From contig CM034593.1 in assembly GCA_020091685.1 (NCBI GenBank), positions 44,827,733 through 44,891,732 on the forward strand: 64,000 nt of DNA, in the 5' to 3' direction. Each line of letters begins with the position of its first letter. The stretch's first letter is position 1. The position numbers and the translations under genes were made by a program. This DNA comes from Lutjanus erythropterus (taxonomy: Eukaryota; Chordata; Actinopteri; Lutjaniformes; Lutjanidae). Below the pieces are notes generated by a model. That model did not search any database and had not been told where the DNA came from. It saw nothing but the letters and a program-made list of their open reading frames with translations. This document shows positions 44,301-58,144 of this stretch, piece after piece.

Positions 44301-47300
44301 CAGATATCTGGAGGGTCCACAGTGCGCCTGGAGGGGAGCCTGTGTTGTTGTTCCAGAGAGGAGCTGTGAGGCTCCTGGACGCTCTCCTCACTGCTCCCCA
44401 GCAGCCCATAGAGGAGGTCCTGGCTCCAGAGGAGACCATCAGGTCAGTGTCTTATGTATAATCCAGAGTAAGAGTGAGGTTCAGAATCGTCCTGAAGACA
44501 TTGTAGCAGTTGTTGTCATAAAACTACACATCCCAACAAATCCAGACAATGATTGAATTATTGAACTATTGAATTATTCATTAGACCTTTGGCTTATTTA
44601 TTTATTTATTGAAAAAAGGATCATATCATCACAACCATACACTATGAACCTTGCAACAAACCGTGACCTTTTATGTCATTATTAAATGTTTTATAACATG
44701 TTATTATTATTATTATTGAGTAAAGCAATATGAAAATTTGAGTGCTTATAACTAGAATATATTACATGGTAATGTTAGCAGATTATAAGTTTGTTTATAA
44801 TGCATTATGGACATGGGTGTCATAGAAAGTGTTAGTGAAATTTTAAATATTGAAATAAGCTGATTTTCTGTGCTGTGTTGCAGTCTGTTGTGTTGTCTCT
44901 TGTAGTGTGTTGATGATTCTTCTGTATGTGTTCAGGTGGAGCACCAACATAGTGGCAGAGTCACAGCAGTTTGTCATCTTCACAACTGAACAGGTATCAG
45001 TTTAACTGTTCGGCTTTTGACAAAAGACACTAACTCTCACAATTCAAATTAGGACTGCAACTAATTATTTTCATAGTCAGGTAATCGGTGGGTTATTTTC
45101 TGGATGAATGCTTATTTTAATATGACAGAAAATGGTGAAAAAAGTTGATCAGTGTTTCCAAAAACCTAATACGACATCCTCAAATGTCTTGTTTAATTTT
45201 AAAATTGTATAACAGTGCTAAGCTATTAAGACACTTCATTTTAGGACATGCTTATGTAGGGCTTCACATGAATGACATGTATTTTATTACCTGCTTACAA
45301 TAACTAATTTTGTCTGTCCTCGTTTTTCTTTGTTTCTTGTATTTCTGAGGATGTGTTTTCCTTGACCGTCTCTCACTGTCTTCCCATAGAAAGGAGAGAA
45401 TTTCCTCTACCTGCAGAGACTGAATCCCAACACCCTGCAGAGGTACCGGCTGGAGAGAGAGGAGCCCGGTCTGTCCCCGCTCAGCTTCTCTGCCTCCTAC
45501 AGGGACAAACACGTCCGCCTGCTCTACCTCTGTAAGTCCGAAGTACCTGTGGAAATCTCTTTAGTGTCACTGTTAGACAGCTTTGTGTTATTTTTAAAGG
45601 GGTTAATTGTTTGAACAAAAGCCCCTCACTCAGTCAGATGTGCAGCCAACACTGGAACATTGATATTGAAGATGTTTTTTTTTTAGTTCCTTCAATAATC
45701 CTTCTTGTGGCTCTTCATCTTTCCTGCCACCCAGACCCAAACGGTCATGTGTACCAGAGTGTAGTCTCAGTGAGGGGCCTGGGGGCTGACGAGGGGTCCC
45801 AGGCTCTTCCGATGCCCCGCACCCTGCTGCTGGGTCTTCCGGTCGGCGAGGGCCTGCTGGAGGCGGCGTCCGCCCTGGTCCTGGATGAAGCCCACGTAGC
45901 TGTTGTGGGGGTTCCACACCCCTCTGCTGGAGCGGGGAAAGGTAATTGCCTCAAATGAAGACCACAAGTGCTCTGCTCAGACATATCTGTTTAAGGTTTG
46001 GAGATGTAATCAGTCAGAACATCTGGCTGGTTTCCACACCACTAAAAGTATCGTTTTAAGCATGACAGATCTTAATGAAGTTAATCTGGATACACTGCTT
46101 TTGGTAAATGATGTCATTGAGTCATCAGTGGGTTGCTGAGTTGCTCTTGGTGACAGAATTCTTAAAAAATTCTTAGAATTATCACGTTTCCCCTCACAGT
46201 TAAGAGTAGCTCCTGGTAAAAAATATTTTCAAAGCATCTTAGCCCTTAAAGGAGACGTGCTCATTTTTCATATTTTTATTTAGGGGCTCTAATAGAAAAC
46301 AGGCTTTGATGTTCATAAAACACATTATCTTTCTTATACTGGCCATTTTTGCCGCTCCTTTATTCACCCTTTCTCTGAAACGCTCTGGTTTAGCTCCTGT
46401 CCCTCTGATTGGTCAGTGCCCTGCTCAGGGGAGCACACACTGCTCACTGTGATTCACTAGGTGTTCAGTAAGGTTGTCCAAAGCCCTGTGTGACATAATA
46501 AGAGGAGAAAAACCTGACTGGTGTTTTCGAACACACATTTTCTGAAAAGGGGTGCAAGCAAAAAAGAGAGATGATGTCAGTTTCTCCTACTTTGAGTAGT
46601 CTCTACTCTCTAGAGACACCAGGGACACACATTTTTGCTGAAAAGCCATGACAAAGTGTATTTTATATGTAGGGCTGCAACTAATGATTATTTTCATCGT
46701 TGATTAATCTGTCAATTATTTTCTTCATTAATCAATTAGTTGTTTAGTCTATAAAATGTCAGAAAAGGTGCAAAAATGTCAGTGTCTTTTCCAAAACCCA
46801 AGATGACGTCCTCAGATGTCTTTTTTTTGCCCACAACCCAAAGATATTCAGTTTCCTGTTATAAATGAGCAAATGAACCAGAAAATATTCACATTTAAGT
46901 TGGAAAATTTTGACTTTCTTTTCTTGAAAAATTACACAGACCAATTATTCAGATCGATAAACTGATTAATCGTTGACGCTCTATTTATATGTGAGCTTTA
47001 AGAGAGATCCTAAGGTGAAAAACTGGACTTTGAAGAGGCTTTAGAGTTTCTTAAGCAGAGGAGGAAATGGCAAAGAGGAAGGAAAAATATTTTCCAAAAG
47101 CTGAATTGCAGGGATTTAATGAAACGCTACAAATTAGATTGTGCAGAGATAATGTTTGCCGTCGATCTCATTAGAGATGTGTTCACATAATAATGATAAA
47201 CTTCATTCGTATAGCAATATAATATTACAAAGTGCTTTACAAAAGAATATAAAATGAGATGAGGCAGATAAATTTCCTATTATAACAGCAGAAATGAAAG

Positions 47301-50300
47301 TGATCACAACAAGATATTAGGAAAAATGCAACAGTGCAGCGGTGATGACTCTGGTCTGACACAACCTTCATCAGCTGAGTGATCACACAAAACAATGACA
47401 GCACTCTGTCCATGGATGTCCTTCTGTTAGCCTGTAAGGTGTGGACATCCAGTGGGAATGATCTGAGTCACAATATGAGACAGTGACTGAGTGCACCTTC
47501 CCTGTTTCTATCAAATATACTGTCTTACACTGTATTCAGCAGAGGATCATTCAATAAAATAGTGTTCATAATTGCAGTAGAGGAAGCCTGAAAGCACATT
47601 GTCTGTGGCTTCTGCTCCAGTACTAATGCAGAAACATTGCGACAGGAAGCAGAAACAAATGCATACTTTCAAAGCAAAAATTTCAGAATAAAAGTCTCTG
47701 AACAATAATGTCTGAATGTGAAGAATTCACAGCATGAAATAAGATAGAACAAAAAAAAAACCCCACAACTCTGCTTGGTCAGTCTTTACTAAAAAGGTTT
47801 TTGCATTGGCAAAATTTACAGAGTAGTGTGAATGGGTCAAGAGTGTTTTCATTTTTAAGTTTCATAACTGACCCGAATTCACTTTCTAGTCTCTGCATCT
47901 TGTACTATAAGAGATTCCTGTTACAGCAGCAGAGTGGCTAACAAAAAATATAAAGAAGAATCAATAAAAATCTAAAATAAAATAAAAAAATAAGTAAGAT
48001 GAATTGGAAAAATATGAACAATTTAAACAAGAGGAAATATATAATAGGAACAGTATATACAATATAAACAGACTCAACAGTTTGAAGTATTGATATTGAA
48101 CATTGAATGATAATACACCTGAGTGAAGTCTTGCCAAATAATAAGGAATTTTGTTTGTTGGAACTAAAATTAATTCAGGTATAATTTAGGTTCAGATTAT
48201 TAAAACTTATTATTACAAGGATAATTATCAAAGGCTGGAAATAATAATAATAATGATAATACTGGAAATAATAATTCATATGGCACTTGGGCCTTGGTTT
48301 TTAGACTGAATGCATTAGAATGATGACTTGACTCTGTGTGACTCCAGTGTCTGATGTGAGTGTGGTTCTTGAATGGCTCTTTTCAGACTTCCTCTGCATC
48401 TGGAATACCAATTTCCAAACTCTACAGGCAGGAAAAGAGATGGCGGGTAAAATCTACGGACAGGTAGGAATGCTTTGTTAATTAAATGTAAATAAACTGC
48501 CGAGCCGATTCTTTTCTTAAGTGTCTGTTTTATGAGCGATGGATGAATGAATGCTTATGATTTGTAGCCATGTTAGTGGTAGGACTCCTGAGCTCCTGCA
48601 GGACAGTCACCAGCGTGTCCTGAGGTTACAAGTATGCGTGAAACCACCCACTCAGGCTCCCTCACTGTTCTTGTTACTGCAGGCCAAGGTTCCCTGTCCT
48701 CCCAGCTGCTGGGTGCTGATGGAGGACTGTATGACTTTGGTAGAGCATCGTGCCTGCTCTCCACTGTGACGAGGCTCACTGTCCCTCCTCACAACTTTAT
48801 GGCAGTTTACAATGTTACACCTACATATAACGCTTGTGCTGTTTATGTTAAACCATGTCAACATGTACTGTTTCTGTTTGTATTCATTTTCTTTTCTCTC
48901 TAACTTAGCTTTGGACTTATTCCAACAAGCTATTCATTCCACATGGGAAAACCCTCTCTGTTATTCCTTACGAGTGCCCCAAATCTTCCCTGGCCGCTGC
49001 CCTGGGGAAACTGAGGCAGGCCAAGACTGAAGGTGAGCTAAATCAGATTAGTAGTTCAGCTGCTGTAGTAATAATAACTTAATCCAACTGCATCAAGCAA
49101 ATGGCATATATGAGAGAATAACATTTGATGCCTGTGTACACTGATTTCACATAAATTATATGCTGTAACATAATTAATAATGCACGTCCAGTCATGTAGC
49201 AGGTTGATAATGATGCTGTTACACTGACTGACTCAATTCTGCATTTTTCTGACAGAGTCCAGAGCTCCAACTTCTGTACCATCTTGGAATAACATTCTGC
49301 ATGGAGACAAAGCTCAGCCCTCCAGAGCAGTGGAGACCAGAAAAACGGTATGCTGTTAGTACTAACTGTGATAATAATTAAGTTAATAATAATCATGCTT
49401 TTTTCTTACTTTCATATAATCCCTGCTGTTGCTGTGGCTGAGATTTTCTTTCACTCTGATATGGCTGCTGCTGCTACTGCTTGGATAGAGGTTGTAACTT
49501 ACAGCTGTAACTCTTGACTCGTTTTACAAATGACACAGAAGGAGCTAACAGGCCTACAGTACAGCAGTACACATATAAGTGTGTATAAAACTCTATTTTT
49601 TGTCGGGTGCTCGCCGGTGCTCTTTTAGCCAGTAGCGGCACACAATCACCCACCTGAACTCATGTCAGTAATGGAGCTCAGGACAAGTTTGCTGCAACAA
49701 CCAAGATTTTTTCATGAAGAAATTCAGCTCAGTTAAACTTTTTCAGTGTTTTTTTATTTTCATTAAAAAAAAAATAAAATAAAAAAAAATAATAATTTGT
49801 ATTGACAGTGAACCATAAACATTGGGGTACGGGAATTTCAAAATAAAAGCAGTGACAATATGGATCTTGCATCATATTACTAAATGATCCAGATCAATGC
49901 ATCGTTACACCCCTAGTTAATAGAGCTGGGTATCGATTCAGATTTCCCAAATTAATTCGATTCAATTCAATATCAGTTTGGTTGGGGATATTTCAGTTAG
50001 AATATCTATTCTGCTTGGATATCAAAGAGATTTGTGGAAATTTAATGTCTTAAATTGTGCAAAGAGCCCTCTAATCTGGTGCATTATTAAAACATATTAA
50101 TGTTTACATTAAAGAGTGTTAGAAGAAAAGTAGTTACATTAATAATGTACTTTTTATTAAACGTTACCTGACCAACACACGGTTCTTGCACAACAAGATC
50201 TCACAGCAAAAGCTGGTCACGTGACACTAACAGGGTTAAAACTGCAGGCTGGACCACACATCAGCAGGAGAAATGACATACATTTAAAGATTAACTTGGG

Positions 50301-53300
50301 GATTTTATGAATCCATATCGGACCAGGCAAAGGAAAATCATTTCAAATCTATTTTTTTTAACCCAGCCCTACTAATAAATAGTGGTCTCTATTATAATTT
50401 TTAAAGATTAATGTATTTTTTAGCTTGAAATATCTGACATTACACAAGTCTGCCTCTTCAAACAATTAATCCCAATTTATGAAATTACTGAGCAAACATG
50501 GAACCACACTCAGCAGTTTGGTTTAAGTTCAGTGTTTAAAGTTCTGTGTGTGTTTGAATGTAGCACCACCTGAAGACTAATGTTTCACTAATGTTCCTGT
50601 CAGTGGTATCACATGCGGTTTTATTCTTCTCTTTTTATGCAGAGAACAAATCGTAAGTCCCAGTCAGCACCCAGTTTAACAGTTGACCAGGTCCTGGAGC
50701 TCATTAAGGTAAAAAGTTTGACTTCTCAGGCTATCTGACAAAATGCAGGAAAAGTTATTTTATAATTACAAAATATTTGAATGTCCTCATGCAGACAGCA
50801 TCAGTTGAAGAGGTCCAGAAAGAGGTGGAGGGGCTCCTCTCCAGGGCGGACATCCAAGACCTGCAGCCCTCAGCGGGGCAGCTCGCATCCACCCTTGTGA
50901 CCCGGAGCTTAGCTGACCCTGCCTTCTACACCTCCAGCACCCTGGTCCAGCTGGTTCACACCCAGTCCCTCTGCCACAGGTCAGTATGACTTGGCCATCA
51001 AATCAGTGTGGTGTTTATTATAGGACAGTTAACTGAAATGTTGACTCTCAGAGCTTTTTAATCAGTCTTCAGGCTGCATAATATATTACTTTTTTATTCT
51101 TAAATGTCAAAACCTGTGTTTGAATGCAAATGTTATAAATTCGATGATTTGGATTTTGATGCAATCTGAATTGAACGCCCCGACCTGCATGTGACCATTT
51201 CTCTATCATGACCCCCAACAGTGTGTGTCCTGACCTTGTGCTCCTGGCCCTGGAGAGGAAGGACTACTTTCTGTGTCAGCTCTGCTTGCAGTTCTTCCCT
51301 GACATCCCTGAAGCCATCACCTGTGCCTGCCTGAAGGCCTTTATCAGGTAAAACTGCTGGTTTTGAAGCGCACACCCCCAGTACCCTAGTAGATGAGAGC
51401 AACACATCGGGGCACTTAGCCCTTAGCGTCATGCCCCCACCCCTTTTTTGGTGAAAGCAGCCCCTGTAATTTGGCTGACAGTAAATGTGAACTTCCAAAG
51501 AGCCCAAATCCTTTGGCCAGTCAGACAAGAATATTAATTAATAGGACTAACTGGACACATTGAGCTACCTTATTTAATCTAATTTCTAAAATTTGTCTGT
51601 TTTTCTTTTGTTAAGACACTTTAACTGTTTTAATGTTTGAGTTTGTCTAATTTGACATTCTATACTAATTACATGTTTATAGAATTGTAATAACACATAT
51701 TTTGATTGCCATTTGCGGTCTTTACTCAAACTTTTACAACAGGCCAAAAGAAGTTGCTCCACTTCCTCGGTTACTTTATGCTGTTTAAAAGGTTCATTAT
51801 TAGAAGGGAGGTCAGCTCAGTCAATGTCAATTCTTCACGTTAAAATACCCTTTGCTCTCTGGATTCTTTTGAGTGGTCTGTCAAACCAACCTCCATTCTA
51901 AAAACACAATAAAAACTTAACTACACCATCGCTAAGACTCTTTTCTGATTTACTTCGATCTACAGGCACAATCATTTAGTAACATCATTAACTACCCTGT
52001 GATGAAGTGGCCCCACAGTTAACCATTTTCATCCTCTCTGCAGATGGTCTAAAGCCACAGATCTCCTCTTTTCCTTTTCCTAAAAACTGGGGTTTGTTTT
52101 ATTGTTTGGCATGCAAAATGCAACACAGGAGATTTCAGGCTTGATTTGTCACAACCACTTTCGACAACCACTTTATGACCATGAATCGATGACACTTTGG
52201 ATATGACCACTGGGAGCCACCAAAGTAATAGATTGTTTAAATTCTGCATGAGGTGGCTTTAAACAGTTGATTAACTTTTTTAGTTTAAGGGTAATCCTCT
52301 AATATTCAGTGAAGATTAAGTGCATTAATAATCTTGATTGTTGCTGTGTCACATAAAATGAAAAAATAACAGTGTTGTTCTACCTCTACCTACGTTCTAC
52401 CTATCCTGCAGTATGTCAGATGCTGATGCAGAGAAAGTGAGCCTGGAGCCTGACAGCGTCTCCTTCATGGAAACCCTAATCGCCAGGGAGCGTGGGCAGG
52501 TCGGCTTGCAGAACGGTTTCAGCCCCACCTCCTGTGACGAGGACCGCTCAGAGGCCCTTGGTGGAGGAGGAACCGTCATTAAGACAGGAGCAGAAGACAA
52601 GGAGAAGAGCTCAGCTCCACCAGAACAGACCTGTCCCGTGGGATTACACAAAGCTGTTCTACTGTATCCTCCCAGTTACTCAGACACAAGAATCGTTGCA
52701 ACTGTTTGGTGTGTCATGATTTAAATTTAAACATACACAGACATATGAGACCTTAACTTGAGCTGCACAGAAATGAGGTCCTGCTGACGGCGTACAGCGA
52801 CACTTTCCTCCTCCCTCACCTCAAAGACCTCTCCTCCCAACATGTTGTTGTGAGTAACAGCTTGTTAGTATCTGAGATGTGATGTAACCAAATTTTTATT
52901 TAGTCTACTTAAGTAGATTTTTCAGGTATTGTATTTCATTTTCTGACAACGTTTTGTTTTTACTAATGACATTTTAGCACAGGCTCGTTACTTTAGTTTT
53001 AATGCATCTGAGTGATAATTTTTATTTTGCATCTTTGTGCACTGCCTTCCCTACATCAAAATTAATTTCAACCTAAATTGATGGGACATTAACACACAGA
53101 AAAGATGATTTCTTGGTGTATCTGTCAGTGCATGTCAGACACAAGCACGACAGATGTGACAAGATGAAAACAACAGCGTAACAATACATAACAAGATGAA
53201 AATGACATAACATTGCATAACAAGATGAAAATTATGTAAAAGATAATAAGATTAAAATAAAGTAAAAGATGTAACAAGACGGAAATGACATAACAATCAT

Positions 53301-55476
53301 AACAAAATGAATATGATGTTAAAAACAAAACAGGACGTAACAAGACTAAAATTATGTACAAGATGTAGCACTGCAACAAGATGTGTCAAGATGAAAAGGA
53401 TGTAACAGTTGTAATGAGGCAAAAATTATGTAAGACATAACAAGATGGAAACTGTAAGATGAAAATGACAAAACATTGCATTACAAGATGAAAATAACGG
53501 AAGAGATGTAACGATGTAACAGGGCATATCAAGACGAAAACAACGTAAAAGTTGTAACGAGGCAAAAATTACACAAAAGACAACAAAAACGAAACAATGT
53601 AACAATACATAAGATAAAAATAACAAAGGATGTCACAAGATGGAAACGACATAATACATAACAAAATGAATATGATGTAAAAGACATAACGGGACGTAAC
53701 AATACATGACAAGACCAAAATAACGTAAAAGATGTAATGATGTAACAAGACGTATCAAGACGAACACGACGTAAAAGATGAAACAAGGTGAAAATTACAT
53801 AAAAGGCATAACAAGACGGAAACAGCGTAACAATACATAAGACAAAAGTGACATAACGTTGCATAACAAGATGAAATAATGGAAAAGATGTAACAAGACG
53901 AAAATGACGTGAAAGCTATAACAATGTAACGGCGTATCAAGATGGAAACAACATGACAGTTGTAACAAGCCAAAAATTATGCAAAAAACTTAACAAGACA
54001 GAAACAACATAACAATACATAACAAGATGAAAGTAATATAACATCGCATAACTAGACAAAAATAACTTAAAAGATGTAACAAGATGAAAATGATAAATAT
54101 ATAATGAGAAAATTATGTAAAAGACATAACATGGTGCAACAATACATAACAATCAAAAATGACAAAACAAAAACAATGTAGAACATAAAACAATGTAAAA
54201 ATACAAAAGATGAAAATAACGTGAAATAGGAAACAAGACATAAAAGGTGTAACAAGATGGAAACGGTACATAACAAGATGATAATGACAACAGACTTAAC
54301 AAGACAAAAAAACATAACATGAAAATGACATAAAACACGAAAACGACACAGCAGGATGAAAAAGACATTACAAGACAAAAATGATGTCAGACATAAGACA
54401 AAAATGACGGAACAAGATGTAACGGCAAAAATGATGTAAAAGATATAAAATGTTGCAGAGAAAAGGAAAGTTTCAATTAGCTTTGCACAGAAACAGCCAG
54501 TAGAAATGTCCTTCATAGGGCTGCTTTTTACTTTTATACTGTATTTTTTCACTTTTACTTGAATAAAGAAGTTGATTCGGAATGTCTGCTACTCTACTAC
54601 TACTAGCTTGACTGCAGAATGTGTACTTTTACCACTTCTGCGTGGTCTGTTCCATCTCTAAAATAAAACAGGCAGCACTCATTCATGCTCCATAACATTT
54701 GACAGCACACCCACGGCACGTTTAAAAACCCTGTGTTTACAATGTTAATTTTCTTTCTCACCCAATCAGCTTTTCCTCCAGTACCTGCAGTTCCTTTACC
54801 TGAGATATTCCCAAGGTGCTTCCCCACAGATGCATGGATTGAGAGCACTAAGTCTGACTCAGGTCAGTGTCTTAGGAAATAATTAGGGTTGCCACATTTG
54901 ACATATCAACACAGCTAGTGTCTGTCCCACCAGGACACATTAAGTGACAAGTCTGGAGGCAGAACAAAGGATTTTGCTGACGGATTGTCAAATCCAGATA
55001 AGGTGGACTTGCATTTTGACCTGATTCAAGTGTACCCAAAGTGCACACAGGCTGTCGGCATAAATAGATGGAGATTTTCTAACTTTTTTAAAAATAAACT
55101 TCTGATATATAACAAACATACTTCTGATTGTAGATCATGGATTGGGTATGCTTGCTGTTGGACGCCCATTTCACAGTGTTAGTGATGACTCCTGAGGCCA
55201 AAGGCTTACTGCTGAACCTCCACAGCTTTGTGAAATCTCAGGTAACAAACGGTCTTCCCTTCTGTCTGCTCTGGAAAAATAGCAAGAGGATGTGCAAAAT
55301 TGTTACATCTGAAAAGTGATCTGGAAAAGAGCTTAACCAAAGATGCTTTCTTGTGTCCTCAGGTGAGACTGTTTTCTGAGCTTGGAAAGATCGAGAGCAG
55401 CCTCCAAGAGCTCAATAAGATGAAGGTGAAGAAAGATGTCGGACAATACTCCATCGAAGTCATTGAGCTGTTTTAG
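38388..55476 (+). CDS. nol11: Nucleolar protein 11
   Basis: Component of the t-UTP part of the small-subunit processome, needed in the nucleolus for rRNA transcription and 18S pre-rRNA processing. Eighteen exons: 38388-38534, 39769-39882, 41638-41694, 44294-44442, 44936-44993, 45390-45531, 45735-45941, 48387-48463, 48909-49032, 49256-49347, 50643-50708, 50795-50979, 51222-51347, 52412-52663, 52771-52849, 54770-54862, 55134-55241, 55363-55476. All join in frame to 729 aa plus stop, against about 719 aa in human. Recognisable blocks: [112 protein letters not shown] and the C-terminal YSIEVIELF. The N-terminal half is beta-propeller-like and the C-terminal half helical. Exon 14 holds a variable acidic linker. 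Exon 15 starts with an A that completes a Leu codon split by the intron. AATAAA lies 25 bp after the stop, at 55501. Confidence 0.97.
40312..40735. mobile_element. Foldback MITE, family B copy 2 (nol11 intron 2)
   Basis: 'aaagggatagttcacaccaa' at the left; the arms 'gtgtgagttgcagagttttg' and 'aaaactctgcaactcacac' are inverted. Same family as 20298-20870. Confidence 0.8.
40884..41212. mobile_element. hAT-type MITE (nol11 intron 2)
   Basis: 'cagtggtcagcagcctgcag' and 'ctctggagccacatac' at the left, 'aaaggttgctcagccctg' at the right: the inverted ends and body of a common hAT-derived vertebrate MITE. Confidence 0.7.
42448..42822. mobile_element. Foldback MITE, family B copy 3 (nol11 intron 3)
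   Basis: 'aaaggaacagctcacccaaa' at the left and 'ggggtgaactgtccctttaa' at the right are inverted. The interior matches 20298-20870 ('agttcctacatgaaactgct', 'gctttgatcaccatgagcag'). Confidence 0.8.
45052..45225 (+). mobile_element. MITE family D, 5' part (nol11 intron 5)
   Basis: 'aggactgcaactaattattt' and 'caaatgtcttgtttaatttt'; truncated on the right compared with 46672-46985. Confidence 0.7.
46672..46985 (+). mobile_element. MITE family D, full-length copy (nol11 intron 7)
   Basis: Starts 'agggctgcaactaatgatta' and ends 'aaactgattaatcgttgacg', with 'gacgtcctcagatgtctt' inside. Confidence 0.8.
49919..50372. mobile_element. MITE with 'gctgggtatcgattc' ends (nol11 intron 10)
   Basis: 'agagctgggtatcgattcag' at the left and 'ttttttttaacccagccct' at the right; the interior has the 'ttcgattcaattcaatatc' run typical of this fish family. 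Confidence 0.65.
52890..54645. mobile_element. Non-autonomous DNA element with internal minisatellite, copy 2 (nol11 intron 15)
   Basis: The left flank (about 52890-53150, with 'gttactttagttttaatgca' and 'aagatgatttcttggtg') and right flank (about 54506-54645, with 'cacttttacttgaataaaga' and 'gcagaatgtgtac') match copy 1 at 3240-4595 in order and orientation. Between them is a larger degenerate array (about 53150-54450) of the same 'gatgtaacaagacgaaaa' unit. It fills most of the 1.9-kb intron. Minus-strand frames here (up to 161 aa, Cys/Phe/Leu-rich) are repeat by-products. Confidence 0.8.
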
Positions 55477-55500
55477 ACTGTGCACAATGTGTATACTTTT

Positions 55501-55506
55501 AATAAA
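55501..55506 (+). terminator. nol11: Polyadenylation signal of nol11
   Basis: AATAAA 25 bp after the stop codon, implying a very short 3' UTR. Confidence 0.7.
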
Positions 55507-56169
55507 TCATTGAGCACATTGTCTCCTTCCACCTTTTCACCTGCAGTGGTTTCAAGGTTGTGTACCAAACGGTATAATATTAAGTGCTTTTTGGCACAGA
55601 TTCTAGCTATCGGGGTCAAATTACAGAAACTTCCTAGCTTGTACTTTGTAACTCTTTGTTAATTGTGGTAATTGGGGTTAGGACTTGATTTAAGAAAAAG
55701 CCGATAAACGCAGATAAACATTTCGTCAGTCCATTGCTGCCTTCAAATGGGATCCTCTTTACTGGGTTGAGGAGAGTCCAGAAAACACTACCCTCACGCG
55801 GTATTCCCAACATCCGAAACTGCAATTTTTTCATGAGTCATGCACGAGTCTTCCTGTGTTATAATTACAAGTTCATGAGTTCAGTTTAAAGGCTGCAAGT
55901 GTTTGTATCCTAACTGAATATAGGAAAATGTATTACACAATCAACCTAACTTTCAAGCTCTAACAGTAGTTAGTTAATCATTCAATAGCTAACAGTGTTA
56001 AGTGGCTAATGGCAGTGTTAGTTGTTGGTAGTGTTAGTTAACCATTCAGTAGCTAACAGTAGTGTTGGTTAACCGGTAAGTAGCTAATGGAAGTGTTTGC
56101 CAACAGTAATATTAGCTAACTCCTTCAATCCCTATGCCTGCTCTTTTATTCTTTTAACGCAACAGATGT

Positions 56170-56340
56170 ACTTGGTGCGTTCACATGGGGTTGTCTTTAA
56201 GAGATCCGCATGAACGCCCCCCTCATGTTGCGTTCACGACATCATGAACTGGATGTTTTCCGCAAGCTCCGAGTTCACGATGTCGCCACAGAACTTACAG
56301 GTCCTAATTATGAGTTCACAAGTTCCATCTGAACGCAGCA
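56170..56340. mobile_element. Short MITE with 'tgcgttcac' inverted ends
   Basis: 'ggtgcgttcacatgggg' at the left and 'ttccatctgaacgcag' at the right. The interior has inverted 'aactcat/gagttc' pieces. Confidence 0.6.
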
Positions 56341-57397
56341 ATTGTGCCTGCAATCTAGCGATTTAGCATTGTTGGGAAATTTTCTGGGGGGGGGGGGTCC
56401 ACCCAAACCTCTGACACTGTCTTGAGATTAAGTGCCCATTGTTGTTTCTGCCCCATGTTTTGTATGTTTCAGTGTGTTAAAAAAAAAAAAAAGCAGTTAC
56501 AAAGTTGTTAAGCTCAGTGAGATGAGAAAAGCAGTTGTCGGTTGCTAGGTAACAGACATAAAAGTTGATAAGTGACGTTGGATTGAGTTTATAGGCTTTT
56601 CTAACCTGAGATAAAATATAATTCCTAAAGTTAGTTAGGATTTGCTTCTGTAATACCAGCTTGGGAAAATTCCAATACTCTCCCCATCTCAACTTAAGAT
56701 TTAAGAAAGTTTCTGTAATGTGACCCCAGAACTGAACATATAGGAGTTTTAATGTATATTGAAAGATTTGCAGATGAATTAATAATCTGCTTTTATGTCA
56801 AACTGGTTAATAAAATGTTTGTAAAATGCATGCAAAAGCCGCCTAATACAACATAGTGGCAAAAGTTTGTAACGTTTGTAATGAGTCCTGCCTTTTAACA
56901 CTTAGTTGTTAAAGTGACTGGCTGTCTTTGTATGTGTCCTAACACATCTGAATATTTGTGAATCTGTCAGTTGTGACTTTGTACTGGGTTTTCTGCAGGA
57001 AAGCCTTTTATTTTGAATATAAACGTATAACTGAGAAAAACCCTTTAATCCATGTGTCATTGTTGTTTTTTCCCGTCATTATTTCTGCACACTTAGCCCT
57101 ACACTGTGGATAAAAAAAGGTGACAGTACTTTGTATTAATAGTATAATAGTGGTTAGGTATAGAGCATTTGCATGTAGAAAAGCAGCAGTGGTTCCTGTC
57201 TAGCTGCACAGGAACACACCTGCAGTGGCCTGATTCAGTAACTGAAAATAATCACCTGTACCACTGACCTATTATGAGACACTAAAACTTTACCTGAGGG
57301 TTATGAGGGGAGCGGTATGAAGAATAGAGTCTACAAGAGGGGCTGTGGGCTGCAGAAAAAAAATAAAAGGTTATGGTAAACAAGTTGATGCAGCTGT

Positions 57398-58002
57398 TAA
57401 AAGGGTAGTTTACCCAAAAACTAAAATTCAGTCATTTATCTGCTCACCCTCATGCCAATTGAAGGTCAGGTTTAGTTTTTTTAGTCCACCAAATTCTGCT
57501 GGAGTTTCACAGGAAAACGGCGCTGCAAAATCTCCCAAACAATGGAAGTGAACAGTGACCAGTTTTCATCTCAGTTTCCGAAAGCCCAAACATGCTGCTC
57601 ACTTCTGTGCGTACCATCACACCACACACACCCAGTCCAGACTGTACATGTGCATGTCAATGTGGCTCCAAGCTAAGGATCTACAGTGAAGCTTTAGGCT
57701 AAAAATGTGGTGTAAATGATGTCTTTCTAGTCAACCTGGCATGTTGGGGATTTAGGAGGCTTGGATTACACCAGATGAGCAGTATGGAACTATTTTATGG
57801 TGTTTTTTTCTGTTGGTTTTTTTTTTACATTTGAAAACTGGTCACCATTCACTTCCACTGTTAAAGAGATTCTCTAACACTGTTCTCCTGTGAAACTCCA
57901 GCAGTATTTTGCAGACAAAGAAACTAAACCCAACCTTCAGTTGCCATGAGGGTGAGTATATAACGACTGCATTTTCATTTTTTGGTGAACTATCCCTTTA
58001 AT
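57398..58002. mobile_element. Complete foldback MITE, family C
   Basis: The left arm (57398-57570) begins 'ttaaaagggtagtttaccca'; the right arm (57833-58002) ends 'ggtgaactatccctttaa'. The arms are inverted over about 170 bp ('ctggagtttcacaggaaaac' against 'ctcctgtgaaactccagcag'; 'tgaccagttttca' against 'gaaaactggtca'). The unpaired centre holds about 260 bp without coding potential. The left arm is also present alone at 23092-23295. Confidence 0.85.
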
Positions 58003-58144
58003 GAAAACAAGGAAAATTATCAAGAAAAAGATATCTGCTTTTTTTTTTTTTTTACATTTGTTACCAGCGTTCCAGTCAGTATTGAACCACAAGATGCTGT
58101 GGCATGCTTAGTATGGTATAGAAAGTACTGCTTAGGTAAGTGGT

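Noticed and set aside
53125-54552. Cys/Phe/Leu-rich minus-strand frames up to 161 aa in nol11 intron 15
   Set aside because: By-products of the 'gatgtaacaagacgaaaa' array, as at 3.5-4.4 kb.
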